From the NCBI RefSeq assembly GCF_002234675.1, contig NC_019867.2:5474001-5538000 (forward strand): a stretch of 64,000 nt of DNA, written 5' to 3'. Origin of the DNA: Oryzias latipes (Eukaryota > Chordata > Actinopteri > Beloniformes > Adrianichthyidae). Position numbers and translations under genes: made by a program. Shown here in pieces: positions 49,965 to 60,600 of this stretch (the stretch's first letter is position 1; every line of letters starts with the position of its first letter). The notes below the pieces were generated by a model, which searched no databases, had not been told where the DNA came from, and worked only from the letters and a program-made list of their open reading frames with translations.

Positions 49965-50640
49965 CCCCTCTCACCCTCTGCGGGTGGTTTCTCCTCCAAG
50001 CTCGGGTCCTCTACCAGAGGCCTGGGAGATTGAGGGTCCTGCGCAGTATCTTAGCTGTTCCCAGCACTGCACTTTTCTGGACTGAGAGGTCTGAGGTCTT
50101 TCCAGGTATCTGTTGTAGCCACTCCTCCAGCTTGGGGGTCACTGCCCCGAGTGCTCCAATTACCACAGGCACCACTGTCACCTTCACTTTCCAGGCTTTC
50201 TCCAGTTCTTCTCTGAGTCCCTGGTATTTCTCCAGTTTCTCATGTTCCTTCTTCCTGATGTTCCCATCGCTTGGCACTGCCACATCCACCACAACGGCTT
50301 TCCTCTGTTCTTTATCCACCACTACAATGTCTGGTTGGTTCGCCATTACCATCCTATCAGTCTAGATCTGGAAGTCCCACAGGATCTTTGTCCTCTCATT
50401 CTCTACCACCTTTGGAGGTGTTTCCCATTTTGACCTTGGGGTTTCCAGTTCATATTCTGCACACATGTTCCTGTATATTATTCCAGCCACTTGATTGTGG
50501 CTCTCTGCATGCTTTCCCTGCCAGCATCTTACACTGTGCAGTTATGTGCTGGATTGTTTCAGGCACCTCTTTGAACAGCCTACACCTTGGGTCTTGTCTG
50601 GTGTGGTAGATCTGAGCCTCTATCACTTTGGTGCTCAGGG
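49965..50640 (-). pseudogene. R2/R4 (Rex6/Dong-like) LINE, 3' ORF fragment
   Basis: The minus-strand frame 50352-50011 contains the restriction-enzyme-like endonuclease signature (QPDIVVVDK, then VVVDVAVPSD, EHEKLEKYQGLREELEK, and VIGALGAVTPKLEEWLQQIP). Upstream (50640-50450, minus) is the zinc-finger part (TRQDPRCRLF, ETIQHITAQCKML), in which the second Cys of the CCHC motif is replaced by Phe. Stops near 50450 and between the two parts show decay. This end of the protein cuts the target DNA during retrotransposition. The reverse transcriptase is missing. Confidence 0.8.
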
Positions 50641-50641
50641 C

Positions 50642-50644
<3 letters not shown>

Positions 50645-50714
<70 letters not shown>
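50645..50714. repeat. Compound (GT)n(TA)n microsatellite
   Basis: About 14 GT units run directly into about 20 TA units. It abuts the broken upstream end of the LINE fragment. Confidence 0.95.
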
Positions 50715-50717
<3 letters not shown>

Positions 50718-50935
50718 CAAATAAAAACAAAATGAAAGGACCATGCTTACACATTAGTGAACTTCAGAAGCACTGCTACTGAATAAAGTGTGACAAGGGG
50801 CTGGAATGTGTTTGCGAATCCATGAATGTTATCTCATTATTTGAGCAAAGCACAGAAAGAGTAAATAATTGATGAAAAGTTAAGGAAAGATTGTAACTAG
50901 TTGAAATTTTACTTGGTATTTTCTATACTACAACA

Positions 50936-51060
50936 TTTACTACTACTACTAATAGTACTACTACAACATTTACTACTACTACAACAACGATTGATGATGA
51001 TGATGATGATAATAACAATAATAATGATAATAATAATAATAATAATAACAATAATAATTC
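50936..51060. repeat. Imperfect trinucleotide tract (ACT, GAT, AAT)
   Basis: Successive blocks of CTA, GAT and AAT triplets with interruptions. The open frames read across it (poly-Leu or poly-Ile) are artefacts. Confidence 0.9.
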
Positions 51061-51934
51061 AACATTTTTTGGCAACATCTTTAATTTAAAAAAAGGAAAA
51101 TCAACTAAAACCACCGTTTCCGCTTATTCGTCTTTTGTTTAACGGAACAAAGACGCTTTTCGCAACAAGATAGGAGCCTACCATTTTTACACCAAATGGT
51201 CATTTATCGTAAATATTTAACTCTGATAACAAAGTACTCATTAAAATGTATATTACTTGATACCAGGAATACAGTACTATCCTGACAAACAAAATACTTC
51301 AAAATGTTAATTTTACGGAAGCAGAAAGTGGATCGATCTTTCGAAAACAGGCTAAATTTATAAACCAATCCGGACGCAGTTGGTAGTAAACCACCAATCA
51401 CAGTGTAGTCCCGCTTGCTTGACGTGAACATTAACAAAGAGTAGGTGGACTCTCTTGATGTGTTTATTACTCTTTGAAATAAACCGGAAAGGACGCCGGT
51501 AAATCCGAATTCCGTCCAAAGGTGCAAACCGGTCGGTGATAATATCATACAAAGATTTACTGTCATTTTTATAGAGTTATACCGTAGAACAGAACATTCT
51601 GTTTTTATGCTGTTGACTTCTTTTCTTTTATATTAACATTACTACAGAGCCAAGTAGTAAGTAAGCTAACTCAAACTGCATAATTTGATATCCTTTAAAG
51701 TCCTTTAACTAACTTTTGATTAAACCTAAACTAAAATGTCCTGTTCACCTTACCTATGTCTCAGTTATATTTTTGTTTTATTGGGTACCGGATTGCACGT
51801 TACTGTTTTACTTAAAAAAAAACAACACAAAACTGTAATTGCTTACAGTTCCACTAGAGGTCGCACTGGTCTATTGGAGGCGTTGATTCTAAAACAAATC
51901 AATGACATTTTGTCTTTTGTCTCTATCACTGTTG
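51061..51934. other. Intergenic, no gene seen
   Basis: Contains two ATTGG motifs next to a TATAAA on the minus strand (51358-51397) but nothing transcribed that I recognise. Confidence 0.45.
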
Positions 51935-52690
51935 TGTGGAGCATGAATGTAGCAAATATCAGTGAGGGTGAAGTTAGGAAAGCACTGAGGAAAGACACTT
52001 AGTCTTGAAAACCGATGTGGAGGTGGCAGCAGAGTTTCTGAGTGGGGTCTTGAACAGGAACGTTGAAAGTGAGAGGTTGCATAAGGACTTGAGAGTTTTC
52101 TTGAGTCAATTTTTAACCCTTATGCTATCCTATGACCCCACCCTTACACTGACGTGTTCTCCCTACCATGACAAAGGTGGATAAAGGTGGAAAGATTTCA
52201 TGTAATCCATGGACACCAGTGAAGATCACAAATCATTGAAGAAAAAAGGTTCCTGGCACTGTCTAGTGGGTCTAGATGACCCAACTCCCCATGTTAAAGT
52301 GCCTAGGATAACACAAGGGTTACGAAGAAGGGAGATGTGCAGAGTTGTAGAAACTGCAGAGTGATGAGTCACATAATATAGTCGTGGTAGTGGACGCTAA
52401 GGTCAGAAGTCAGAGGTGAGCATTAGTCGTCTGTCAAAAAGTAGAACCACAGATTTATTATTTGCTTTGAGGATGCTGCTGGAGAAGAGCAAAGAAGATC
52501 AGAAGGAGCTGCATTGTGTCCATAGGTCTAGAGAAGGTTTTTTAACAGGAGCCGTGGTTTGTGTGAGGAAGTCTGGAGTGGCTAAAAAGAACGTTGGAGA
52601 TGTTCAGGACATGTATACGTGTGACGGTGAAGGCGGGACTTTCTGCCTTCCAAAGAAAGAAATACCCCAGCGTTTTATCACATTTTGAAG
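51935..52690 (+). pseudogene. RTE-like LINE reverse transcriptase fragment, split by a MITE
   Basis: Left part: a decayed linker (SEGEVRKALRKDT, stop, then VAAEFLSGVLNRNVESERLH). Right part: KKGDVQSCRN, then KSRTTDLLFALRMLLEKSKE, ELHCVHRSREGFL and CVRKSGVAKKNVGDVQDMYT. These match the RT core of fish RTE-like LINEs (FKKKGD-QxCxNYRGI, TDALFALRML, FVDLEKAYD, MRKSGVAEKYV). The catalytic segment is lost (EKAYD replaced) and stops occur. The MITE at 52113-52323 lies inside it. Confidence 0.75.
52113..52323. mobile_element. piggyBac-like MITE, copy 2, inserted in LINE
   Basis: The left end TTAACCCTTATGCTATCC and right end GGATAACACAAGGGTTA match copy 1 at 10227. Across about 210 bases I count roughly 11 substitutions and two small indels, with a central block of about 90 identical bases. 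The right TTAA has become TTAC. The element interrupts a dead LINE, so it inserted after that LINE. Confidence 0.8.
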
Positions 52691-52965
52691 TTAAAAATAC
52701 TTTTACAAACTTAAAAATGTGATCAACAAATGGAGTATTAATGAAGAATGCTCCGGTTAAATTTAATTTATCAGAGATAAAAAATTAAACAGCGAGAAGA
52801 AACATTTATAAGCACCTTTTGAACTGTTATGTACTACTTTTATGATTGTAGGAAAAGCAGTTGATCCTAACTAAATCAGCTAAGACCCCCTTAAACACAC
52901 AACTTTGATCAATGTTTTATTAAAAAAAGATTTGAAAGACGACCTTTTCCTTTTACAGGTGCTGG

Positions 52966-55950
52966 ATGGAGATCCTCAAGTGCGTGTCAGTGACACTGGG
53001 CCTCCTGTTTATAGGCTTACTTTATGTATTTTGCATCGTTTGTCAATGGATTTGGGGCTGGCCTGACAAACCTGGATATATGAAGTATTTAGAAGCTACA
53101 AATCCAAGGTGAGGAGTTTGACGCGGTTGGATTTAATGTTTCCTCACCCAGAAATGGTTGAATTTATTTTATATTTAGTGTGATTTTTGATTTCTTCTCA
53201 TCTTCCTAATCAGGCGAATATTTCGTTTGTCCATAACTACGCTGGACCTCCTCAAATACTTGAAGTACGTCAGGTTGTACTATCAGCTGACCTCGTGGTA
53301 TAACAGTGAGGAAAACCTTAAACATTTCAAAAAGGTATGTTGATTTTTTTTTTAATGTGTGGTTCAGTAAATGAGGCACAAATGTGAGTAATGACATCTT
53401 GTTTTCAAGGGTCTGGTTTTTGGCCGCAGAGGCAACAAGCTGGACTTGTACTTTCCTCCAAAATCCAGCTCATCTGAAGACACGCCCACACCTCTGGTGG
53501 TTTTTGTCTACGGTGGGGCGTGGAGCTCTGGATCGAGGTCCATTTACTGTTTACTGGCCTGGCAGATGGCTAAAAAACTGAATGCAACCGTTGTTTGTCT
53601 CGATTACAGCACATATCCGAAGGTAGGAAGGAGCACAGAAGGCAGTATAATACAGGGGGGGCTGTAACCTGAATGCAGCTTTCACCTGCTCATCAGGGGA
53701 ACGTTGTGGCGATGCTCCAAGATGTTGCAGACTGCTTGATTTGGGCCCAAGAAAATGGACTCCAGTTCAACTTTGACAAAGTAAAACTTACTTCACAAAT
53801 CTCTGGATCTGCTCATTTGAGCGAAATGTGTTTTTTAAATCTGTCATAATCAGTGGAAAAATCTGCATTGTTTAGGATAAAGTTGTCTTGATTGGCCATT
53901 CAGCGGGCGCACACTTGTGTGCGCTCACCACCCTGTTTCTGGCTGATGGAAGGGAGGAGCTTGTCATGGAGTCAGAGAAGCAGCAGCAGCTCATCACGCT
54001 GTCCATACGAGGAGTCATCGGTAAGAATCTGAGCCAGGCACGTCCAAAGTCCGGCTGTTGAGCTATAAAATTCCTTCTGAGCCGCAGATTTCCGTCTTAA
54101 AAATCAGCACTTTCTAGGATTTGTGTTATGTTCCTGTTCATGAGACTTACGTTTAAAGTTCACAGTGAACATTTAATGGTGAATAATTTTTAATGTGAAC
54201 CCAGATTTAAAGTTGACAGAGGATTTTTTGTCCAGATCTTTTTTTTTTTTGACTAGTGGTCTTCAAATACAAACATCACAGTACTATTGGTAGGAATGCA
54301 TTTCTGTTATATGTTTTGCAAAAAAGAAAAAAAAAACTCCTTAAATAGTTCATTTCTATTTAATGTTATTAATCTAAGGGCTCAAAAATACGGGCTGATT
54401 CATCAAATCTGTCCCACTTTGCAAAACGTTTGGACGTGGTACTTTGATGTGAAGCTGTCTTTCATCGTGTTACTATATTTTTGATAAAAGAAAGTTTATC
54501 TATTCTATTTAGACCTATTTATATTTCTAGAAAACTTGAAGGGACCTCATTAACTTTTATAATGACTTTTCTTTTACATGAGCATTTATAACTTTTTTCA
54601 ATATTAAATACACTGGAAATTAATCTTTACAATTCATTATTTTGTTTCAACCAAAAAACTGCTGCTTCTTAACTTTTGGTTATTTTATCTAAAAATAAAT
54701 TAACTTTCTGACTCACAAAAGCTAAAAAAAACAACCCAGAACTTCTCCCATCAGGGAGCTGCTTTTTTGCCTTTTCGTTGCTTTTCATGTAAGGGCAACA
54801 GAAGTGGGAGTCGAGTCAAGAATTGTTGTGATCCAGAAGATAAAGCAACGATTTTGGCAAAGGGGATGATTGCAATGTCTAATAGAAAACATTAAAGGAA
54901 GGCAGCAGGTTGCAGCAGGTTGGGGAATAAACAGCCAAGCCTGTGGGGCGTCTGCTGCAGGTGACGGCGGACGCATAGCACGCCAGTTGGGCCTTTCTGA
55001 CGCCACCACAGCAGGGCGATGGCTCGCCATCTCTGGCTCCAAAACAAATTTGAATTTGTGCATTTATACATTTTGATTTAGTCTTTACATATTTGTTTTA
55101 AAGCATGAAAACTAATCTCAATTTTTGTGATTTTTTTCTTTTCTTTCTTTTTACTGTAAAAAATGACAAAATGTACCACTTGGAATACCGTTTTTGGAAT
55201 TCTTGTTTCATATAATAAAAAAACAAAAGTAACAAATAGAATTTAGGCTTGTACTAAATAGACAAATATCAGGCCTCGCCACAAAAATCTGTTTCAAAGA
55301 TGAATTAATTATTAGAGTAAATTGTTAAGTATTACGAAAATGCTCAAAAATCCTCTGGACTATCGAGTAATTACAAAATCAATTGCAAACTGATTATTTT
55401 ATGAAGTCAGTGAACAGTAAAACAGGAAATAACAATAAATAGTTAACATTTCTTTTCAAAACTCCTATGCAGGTCTGAGTGGTGTTTATGACATCATGGA
55501 TCACTATCAGCATGAGAAGACCAGAGGGGTGGAGTTCGTCTCTGCCATGCACAAAGCCATGACCGGCGTGGAAAACTTCCCCCTCTACTCCCCAACCTGT
55601 GTGGTGAAGACGCTCAGCCAGGAGAAGCTCGACAGGTGACGACGAGTGGGACTCTGTCGTCTGTTAGAAGCCGTTTTATCCGACCTTTGGGTGGTTTTGT
55701 TTCTGTCATTCCCAGACTGCCTCCGTTCGCTTTGATCCACGGGGTCGAGGACGTCGTTGTTCCGTTGGAGTCCTCCTCAAAGCTCTCGGAGGTCCTCGCC
55801 TCTCGTTCTGCGAAGGTGTCTCTCCACCTGCTTCCTGGAGTCAATCACACGGACATCGCCACTGACCTCATGCTGCCCAACAGGCGCCTCTACCAGCGGA
55901 TCTACACGCTGATCAAGCAGGAGTGGAGGGCCTTTATGGAAGCCTGCTGA
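52966..55950 (+). CDS. Membrane-anchored alpha/beta hydrolase, isoprenylcysteine methylesterase-like, seven exons
   Basis: Serine hydrolase of the esterase/lipase fold, closest in look to plant ICME-type isoprenylcysteine alpha-carbonyl methylesterases and their uncharacterised fish relatives. Exons: 52966-53108, 53214-53334, 53410-53622, 53697-53780, 53876-54020, 55473-55635, 55716-55950; all GT-AG, phases agree, 1104 nt, 367 residues. Residues about 7-27 form one membrane span, probably a signal anchor with the catalytic part lumenal. Nucleophile Ser196 (GHSAG), Asp302 (HGVEDVVVP) and His334 (PGVNHTD) make a complete triad. The oxyanion motif reads YGGAW where many relatives have HGGGW; ICME proteins have TGGAW. 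The exon 3 acceptor is TTTTCAAG. An AG at 52957-52958 (TTTTACAG) suggests a non-coding first exon farther upstream. Intron 5 (1452 nt) holds no recognised gene. Substrate unknown. Confidence 0.9.
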
Positions 55951-56334
55951 AAGCACACAGCATTTTAAGATGGTATTTTCATCAAATTCACACTAAAATG
56001 TGAATTAGTTAGGATAAACCATTTACCAGATTTATGTTTGAATCTAAAGAGTACAAACCAATAATCTGCACTGAAAACGACTTTTCCTAAAAGTCTTTTG
56101 TACAGATTATTTAATAGCCGGAAAGATGGTAAATAAATCAAATGTGTGTGCAGTGTTTTACCTCAGAGACTGAAGATGAAAATGTGAAATCAACCTTGGT
56201 GGTTTACACCTATTATAATGAAGTAAATGCTTTCTTTTAAAGCACACCTCTGCCCCCCAAATGGATGGGAGGTTAAAGAACTGTCTATATTTAGTCAAGT
56301 TAAACATGACTTATAATTATTGAATAATTATGAA

Positions 56335-56340
56335 AATAAA
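56335..56340 (+). promoter_or_regulatory. Polyadenylation signal of the hydrolase gene
   Basis: AATAAA about 385 bases after the stop codon. An earlier AATAAA occurs at 56132-56137 and could be used instead. Confidence 0.45.
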
Positions 56341-56489
56341 TTAAATCAACAACTTGAAAAATTCCTGAAGCTGCATTTTTTGAGTTCAGTTTTCTTTTCT
56401 CGTCAAAAACTCCAAAGATTTTAGACTACAATAGAACATGACATTGGGGGGGCGATTATACACCGCTAAAGTGACCTGCTTTTCCTTTT

Positions 56490-56765
56490 AAAATGGCTAT
56501 TTATGGGGCTACATGAAGGTGGAGGGGTTAGCACCCACATCTCACAGCTGGGTCTTTTCTGTGTGGAGTTTGCATGTTCTCCTTGTGCATTAGTGGGTTT
56601 TTTTCCAGGCTCTCTGGAGTCCTCCCTAAGTCCAAAAACATGCTTGATAGGAAATTTGGTGACTTTTTCTATGCATGCCGCTCCTGTCCTTACCAAACAG
56701 TAGCTGGGACAGGCCCCAGCAGCCCCATGGGATTCAGGAGATTCAGAAAATGAACTGATGGATTA
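56490..56765 (+). mobile_element. GGAT-tailed retroposon, plus strand, diverged
   Basis: Follows the family order: GTTAGCACCCACATCTCACAG, then the TGTGGAGTTTGCATGTTCTC block, TAGCTGGGACAGGCCCCAGC, and an end reading GAAAATGAACTGATGGAT. It lies just after the hydrolase gene. Confidence 0.7.
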
Positions 56766-56817
56766 CTATTTGTTCCATTTTGATCATTTAATTCTAAGAT
56801 TTTTTTAATTATATTCT

Positions 56818-56845
56818 CCTCTGTAGTCCTTTTTGACTACAGAGG
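56818..56845. repeat. 11-bp perfect hairpin
   Basis: CCTCTGTAGTC, a six-base T-rich loop and GACTACAGAGG. It lacks the GC-rich stem expected of a typical terminator-like structure and has no evident role. Confidence 0.8.
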
Positions 56846-56887
56846 AAGCAGTCAAGATTGTGTTGATTTTTAGAGTTTTGTTGATAT

Positions 56888-57235
56888 GGTATTAAAGTCC
56901 CAGTCCGATAATCTTTTGATCCAGTTTTCAAAGTGTTTTCAGTGGTCTTTTAATTATGATGATGTCGTTTTTAGCCAAAATAAAACAAATAAAATTAAAA
57001 AAAACCTGTGTCGTTTTGTAGGATACGGTTTCTGCAGAGCTGCAGTAGTTCACTGGAAATGCACTTATGAGTTGTGGGTAAAGCTGTTGGTGTGGAGCAA
57101 GCCCGCCCCTCTTCCCTTCCTTGTTACTGAGAGCTCTGAGCAGGTAGCTGGTGGCCCACCCAGTGTATTTTCTACGCCACAAATACGCTCTTCTTCAAAC
57201 AGCGTACTTGATTCACAACGATTTGAATAAAGGAA
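56888..57235 (+). mobile_element. Dispersed repeat with coding stub, copy E (5' part only)
   Basis: Begins TATTAAAGTCCCAGTCCGAT like copy A, shares TTTTTAGCCAAAATAAAAC with copy D and GGTTTCTGCAGAGC with copy C. It ends before the ATG stub. Confidence 0.5.
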
Positions 57236-57519
57236 TACTCAGAAATGCAATTTTGAACTTAATTCTTCTTATATTGTCCCCCATCACTAGATAAAATGCC
57301 ACAAGAACATAAAAAAACTCCCAAAACAGGATTCCCATTGAATTCCCACAGAATCCTATAGATTCATCAACTTGGCTACCTTATAAAATCATATAAAAGA
57401 AAAATTAAGGTCAGGAGGAATATTAAACGATCTTAAAATGCAATTTTAAAAGAGAAAAAAACTTTTTCATGGAAATGAGTCCTTTCCTGCACTCGGCTTT
57501 TATTTTGAAAAGCGTGCGT

Positions 57520-57528
57520 GGGCGGGGC
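57520..57528 (+). promoter_or_regulatory. GC box upstream of the CSPG4-type gene
   Basis: GGGCGGGGC lies about 170 bases upstream of the start codon, in a short CG-rich stretch (about 57510-57620). There is no TATA box. This fits a GC-rich promoter, but the transcription start is not visible. Confidence 0.4.
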
Positions 57529-57691
57529 TTAGCGGGGCTCTTCTACCGCACGGTGTCCCAGTCTGCTCACCGTTCAACGGAGTTTTTCTGAGCCGCTGGA
57601 CGCGCACAGGAGCGTGAAGCAGCGAGAGCCCCTGGTAAATATGTAACCGTGCATCGAGAAACATTCATGTTTCCAACAAGACGAGGAGAAA

Positions 57692-60600
57692 ATGGAGCCA
57701 GCGGCGAAGAACCAGTTGTGGCTGCGCGGACTTGTGTGGTGGTCGCTCCTGATCCGCCTGGTGTGGGGAGGTAAACATTCCTGCTGTTTGTTTGGAGGAC
57801 TTTACCAGAACTGAAGCCTTCAGGAGCTGTTTGCTCTCTCTGAATTATGAATTATGCTAAGTTTGATCAGCTCTTCTTATAATTAGTTTCCCTGAAGGGC
57901 AATAGTTCAGTAAATTGTCTCAGTCAGTCTGTTCTGTGACCCCTGGATGCAGAGCTGGGGGTAAAAACAGACATACATTCATTTCATCAAAGGGCAAAAC
58001 AGTGGATTGTTGCACTTTTTCTCTATTTCTAACAAAAAGGCACTTTTCTGCAATATTTTGAAGTGTAGATTATGAATAATTTAAATTTCCTTTGATTAAA
58101 AATTCACCTTAATTCACCTTATTATTTTAATAAGTATTTTTCCCCATAACTAGTATCTTAAACCAAATAAAGGTGTTTCTTTAATTTTTTTTGAATTTAA
58201 ATCAGGAAGTGAATTAAAAGCTAAATAAAAAAGCCTTTTTTCTGCACTGCACTAAGAAAGTAAAAAGACTCCTGTTTAAAAAAATGGTCTATTTCTGTCT
58301 TGTGGGAAAAAAAAGTTACTTTTAAAACAAAATCTTTATTTTCCACACATCAACAAGACAAAAGATCTTGCACAATTGTTATACGGGAAATGAAAGGAAA
58401 AAAGAAAATGTTTGTCTGCCCCTTTGAAATGTTTTAAAAAGAAAATGTTGATAAATATATATATATATGTACATATATATACATTTAATCAACATATTTA
58501 TATAAACATTTCTGCAATTATAGCATATAGGTATTTTTGTTGTTTACATCAAAGTATCTTGCTAAGAATAACCTCCCAGACATGGTCATTTTTGTCTTAT
58601 TTCTGGCAATTTTTGACTTAAAGAAAATGATTTTATTTTGGAAAAAATTGTATTTCAGTGACTAGAATCTTGTTTCTTTAAATATGAACTTGTGGTAAAA
58701 GTATTTTTCTTACCCCACTGACGGACTTTTTTTTAATTGACACTTTATTGATCCCACAATGGGGAAATTCTTCTCCGCATGTTGACCCATCCCCTGGGGG
58801 GGGGAGCGGTGAGCTGCAGGCTGGCCGCGCTGGGGGGGCAACAGCTGGCTGGGGGGAGCGGGGATCGATTCGCCAACCCTTCGGTTGTTGGACAACCTGC
58901 TCTACCGCCTGAGCTGAACTGCCGCCCATTTTGCTTATTTGAGGAAAGTCTGCTAGCACCATAATCCATTTTTGACTTATTTCTAAAGGGTCTGTTAATT
59001 TTAACTCAAATAACACTTTTTTAACCCTCAATTGTATTATTTTTAATGAATTAAATGGGTGTCTGAACATCTGCGATCAACTAAAAAAGGACAGGAGTGG
59101 CTGCAGTCTTTTCTATGGCAGTGTTTCCTTAATCTTCTGAAAGCAGGCTTTGCCCCAAACGTTTACCTCTTCAGTTTTGACAGATCGTCAGCGGCAGACG
59201 GGGACGACGGGGAGGCTGGAGCCGCGTTCGTCGACTTGAATCTGGGATTTGGTTGTTTGAGCTGCGCACACATGCAGTGACAGGCTCTGCTCTCGCTCTA
59301 GACATTAACTGTAGGCCAGTGTTCGCTTAAAAGGTCAATGATTTTGAATTTTTCTTTCTTTTAAGTGAAAGATTTGCAAAAAAAAAAAGTCCTCTGGTGC
59401 TCAAAAGCTCCTGCTGACATGTAGATTACAGGACGACATGTAACACACCTCCTGTTTCCTGGCTCTGAAGACCAACATTGTTCTCTGATCCGCTGTGCTC
59501 TTTCATTTACATGCCTTCTAATATGCGACTGTTTTGGCGCTTAAAAACAAAGAAAACAAGTCCCTTCTCATTTTGGCCCAACGTGCAACCTCATCACGAT
59601 GATGTCAGAGCGCAGAACTCTCCCTCTGCCGTTTTATTCTTCCCGATTATTTATTTATTTTCCCAGAATGCTTTGTCTTTGTTTTGCACAGATCGCTATT
59701 CAAATCAAGGAGCGTGATGTGCGTACAGCTGAGAAAGGACAGTCATGCAGGATTAGTGATGCTACATGCTGCACGCCCGTGGGCCCAGCATTCGTGCTCA
59801 TTTCCAGCCGCATTTCACAGTTTCTACACCCGAATGAGAATTTTAACTGAAAGCAGTTGGAAACTCGGCTTTCAGAGTTCTCGCCCTTGTTGGAGGCGGC
59901 GACGGGCGGCCTTGCAGCCAGAAGGCTCTCCGTTGGAGCCAGTTGTTTGACTCCTGGCGCCGTGGCCTCCTTTTGCAGACCAAACAGCCGTCTTTGGGCT
60001 ACTCTGTGATACTAAACTGGGAGCTGGAGTGAATGTTGGAGTGAATTGTTGTTGACCCTGTGATGGACTAGTGACCTGTTCAGGGTGGGACGGTCCTGCC
60101 TCAAAGGAGAAAGCCATCTGGGAAAAGCTTCAGCCCCCCAAAGACACTGAAAGGAGAAAAAATGGATTGTAAAAGCTTATAGACTGAGAAAAGAGGATAT
60201 CCGACTATAATCCACATATAAATAATTTATGCTCCACTGTATTAAGATTTTTTCATGCAAAATCCATAAAACAGATAACAGGCAAATCTGTAATAGAGAG
60301 ATTTTTAATTAAAAATAATCTCTTTTTAGTGGTTTCTGTTATTAAGAATAGAAAAGTTGTGGGTTTCTTCATAGTTTAGCAGGAAAATGTTTTTTTTTTG
60401 TTTTTTTTACATTAAGAGATTTTTAACCAAAATCAACAAACCTGTGTCATCTCGGTCATATTTTCTGCAGGGCGACAGTAGTTCATTAGTAATTCGCCTC
60501 TGAGTTGTGGGCGGGACTGCTGCTGCTCTTCCGCTAGCTTACAGCCTCTCTCATCCTCAACATCAGATTACGGCAACAGTTATGGCGACCAATATTGGAG

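Noticed and set aside
50901-51114. ORFs with runs of Leu, Ile or Val
   Set aside because: Translations of the trinucleotide tract at 50936-51060.
51358-51397. Minus-strand TATAAA with two ATTGG motifs, possible promoter
   Set aside because: One ATTGG is only two bases from the TATA-like box, and no transcript or ORF of any quality follows on the minus strand.
58860-58927. Genuine tRNA gene on the minus strand
   Set aside because: A- and B-box halves are present but no cloverleaf can be closed, and a SINE body and tail follow directly.
58678-59070. 130-codon minus-strand ORF rich in Pro and Ser
   Set aside because: It reads through the tRNA-derived SINE; the composition comes from the SINE body.
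59872-60117. Minus-strand ORF rich in Pro, Ser and Gln
   Set aside because: Overlaps retroposon sequence; no splice support.
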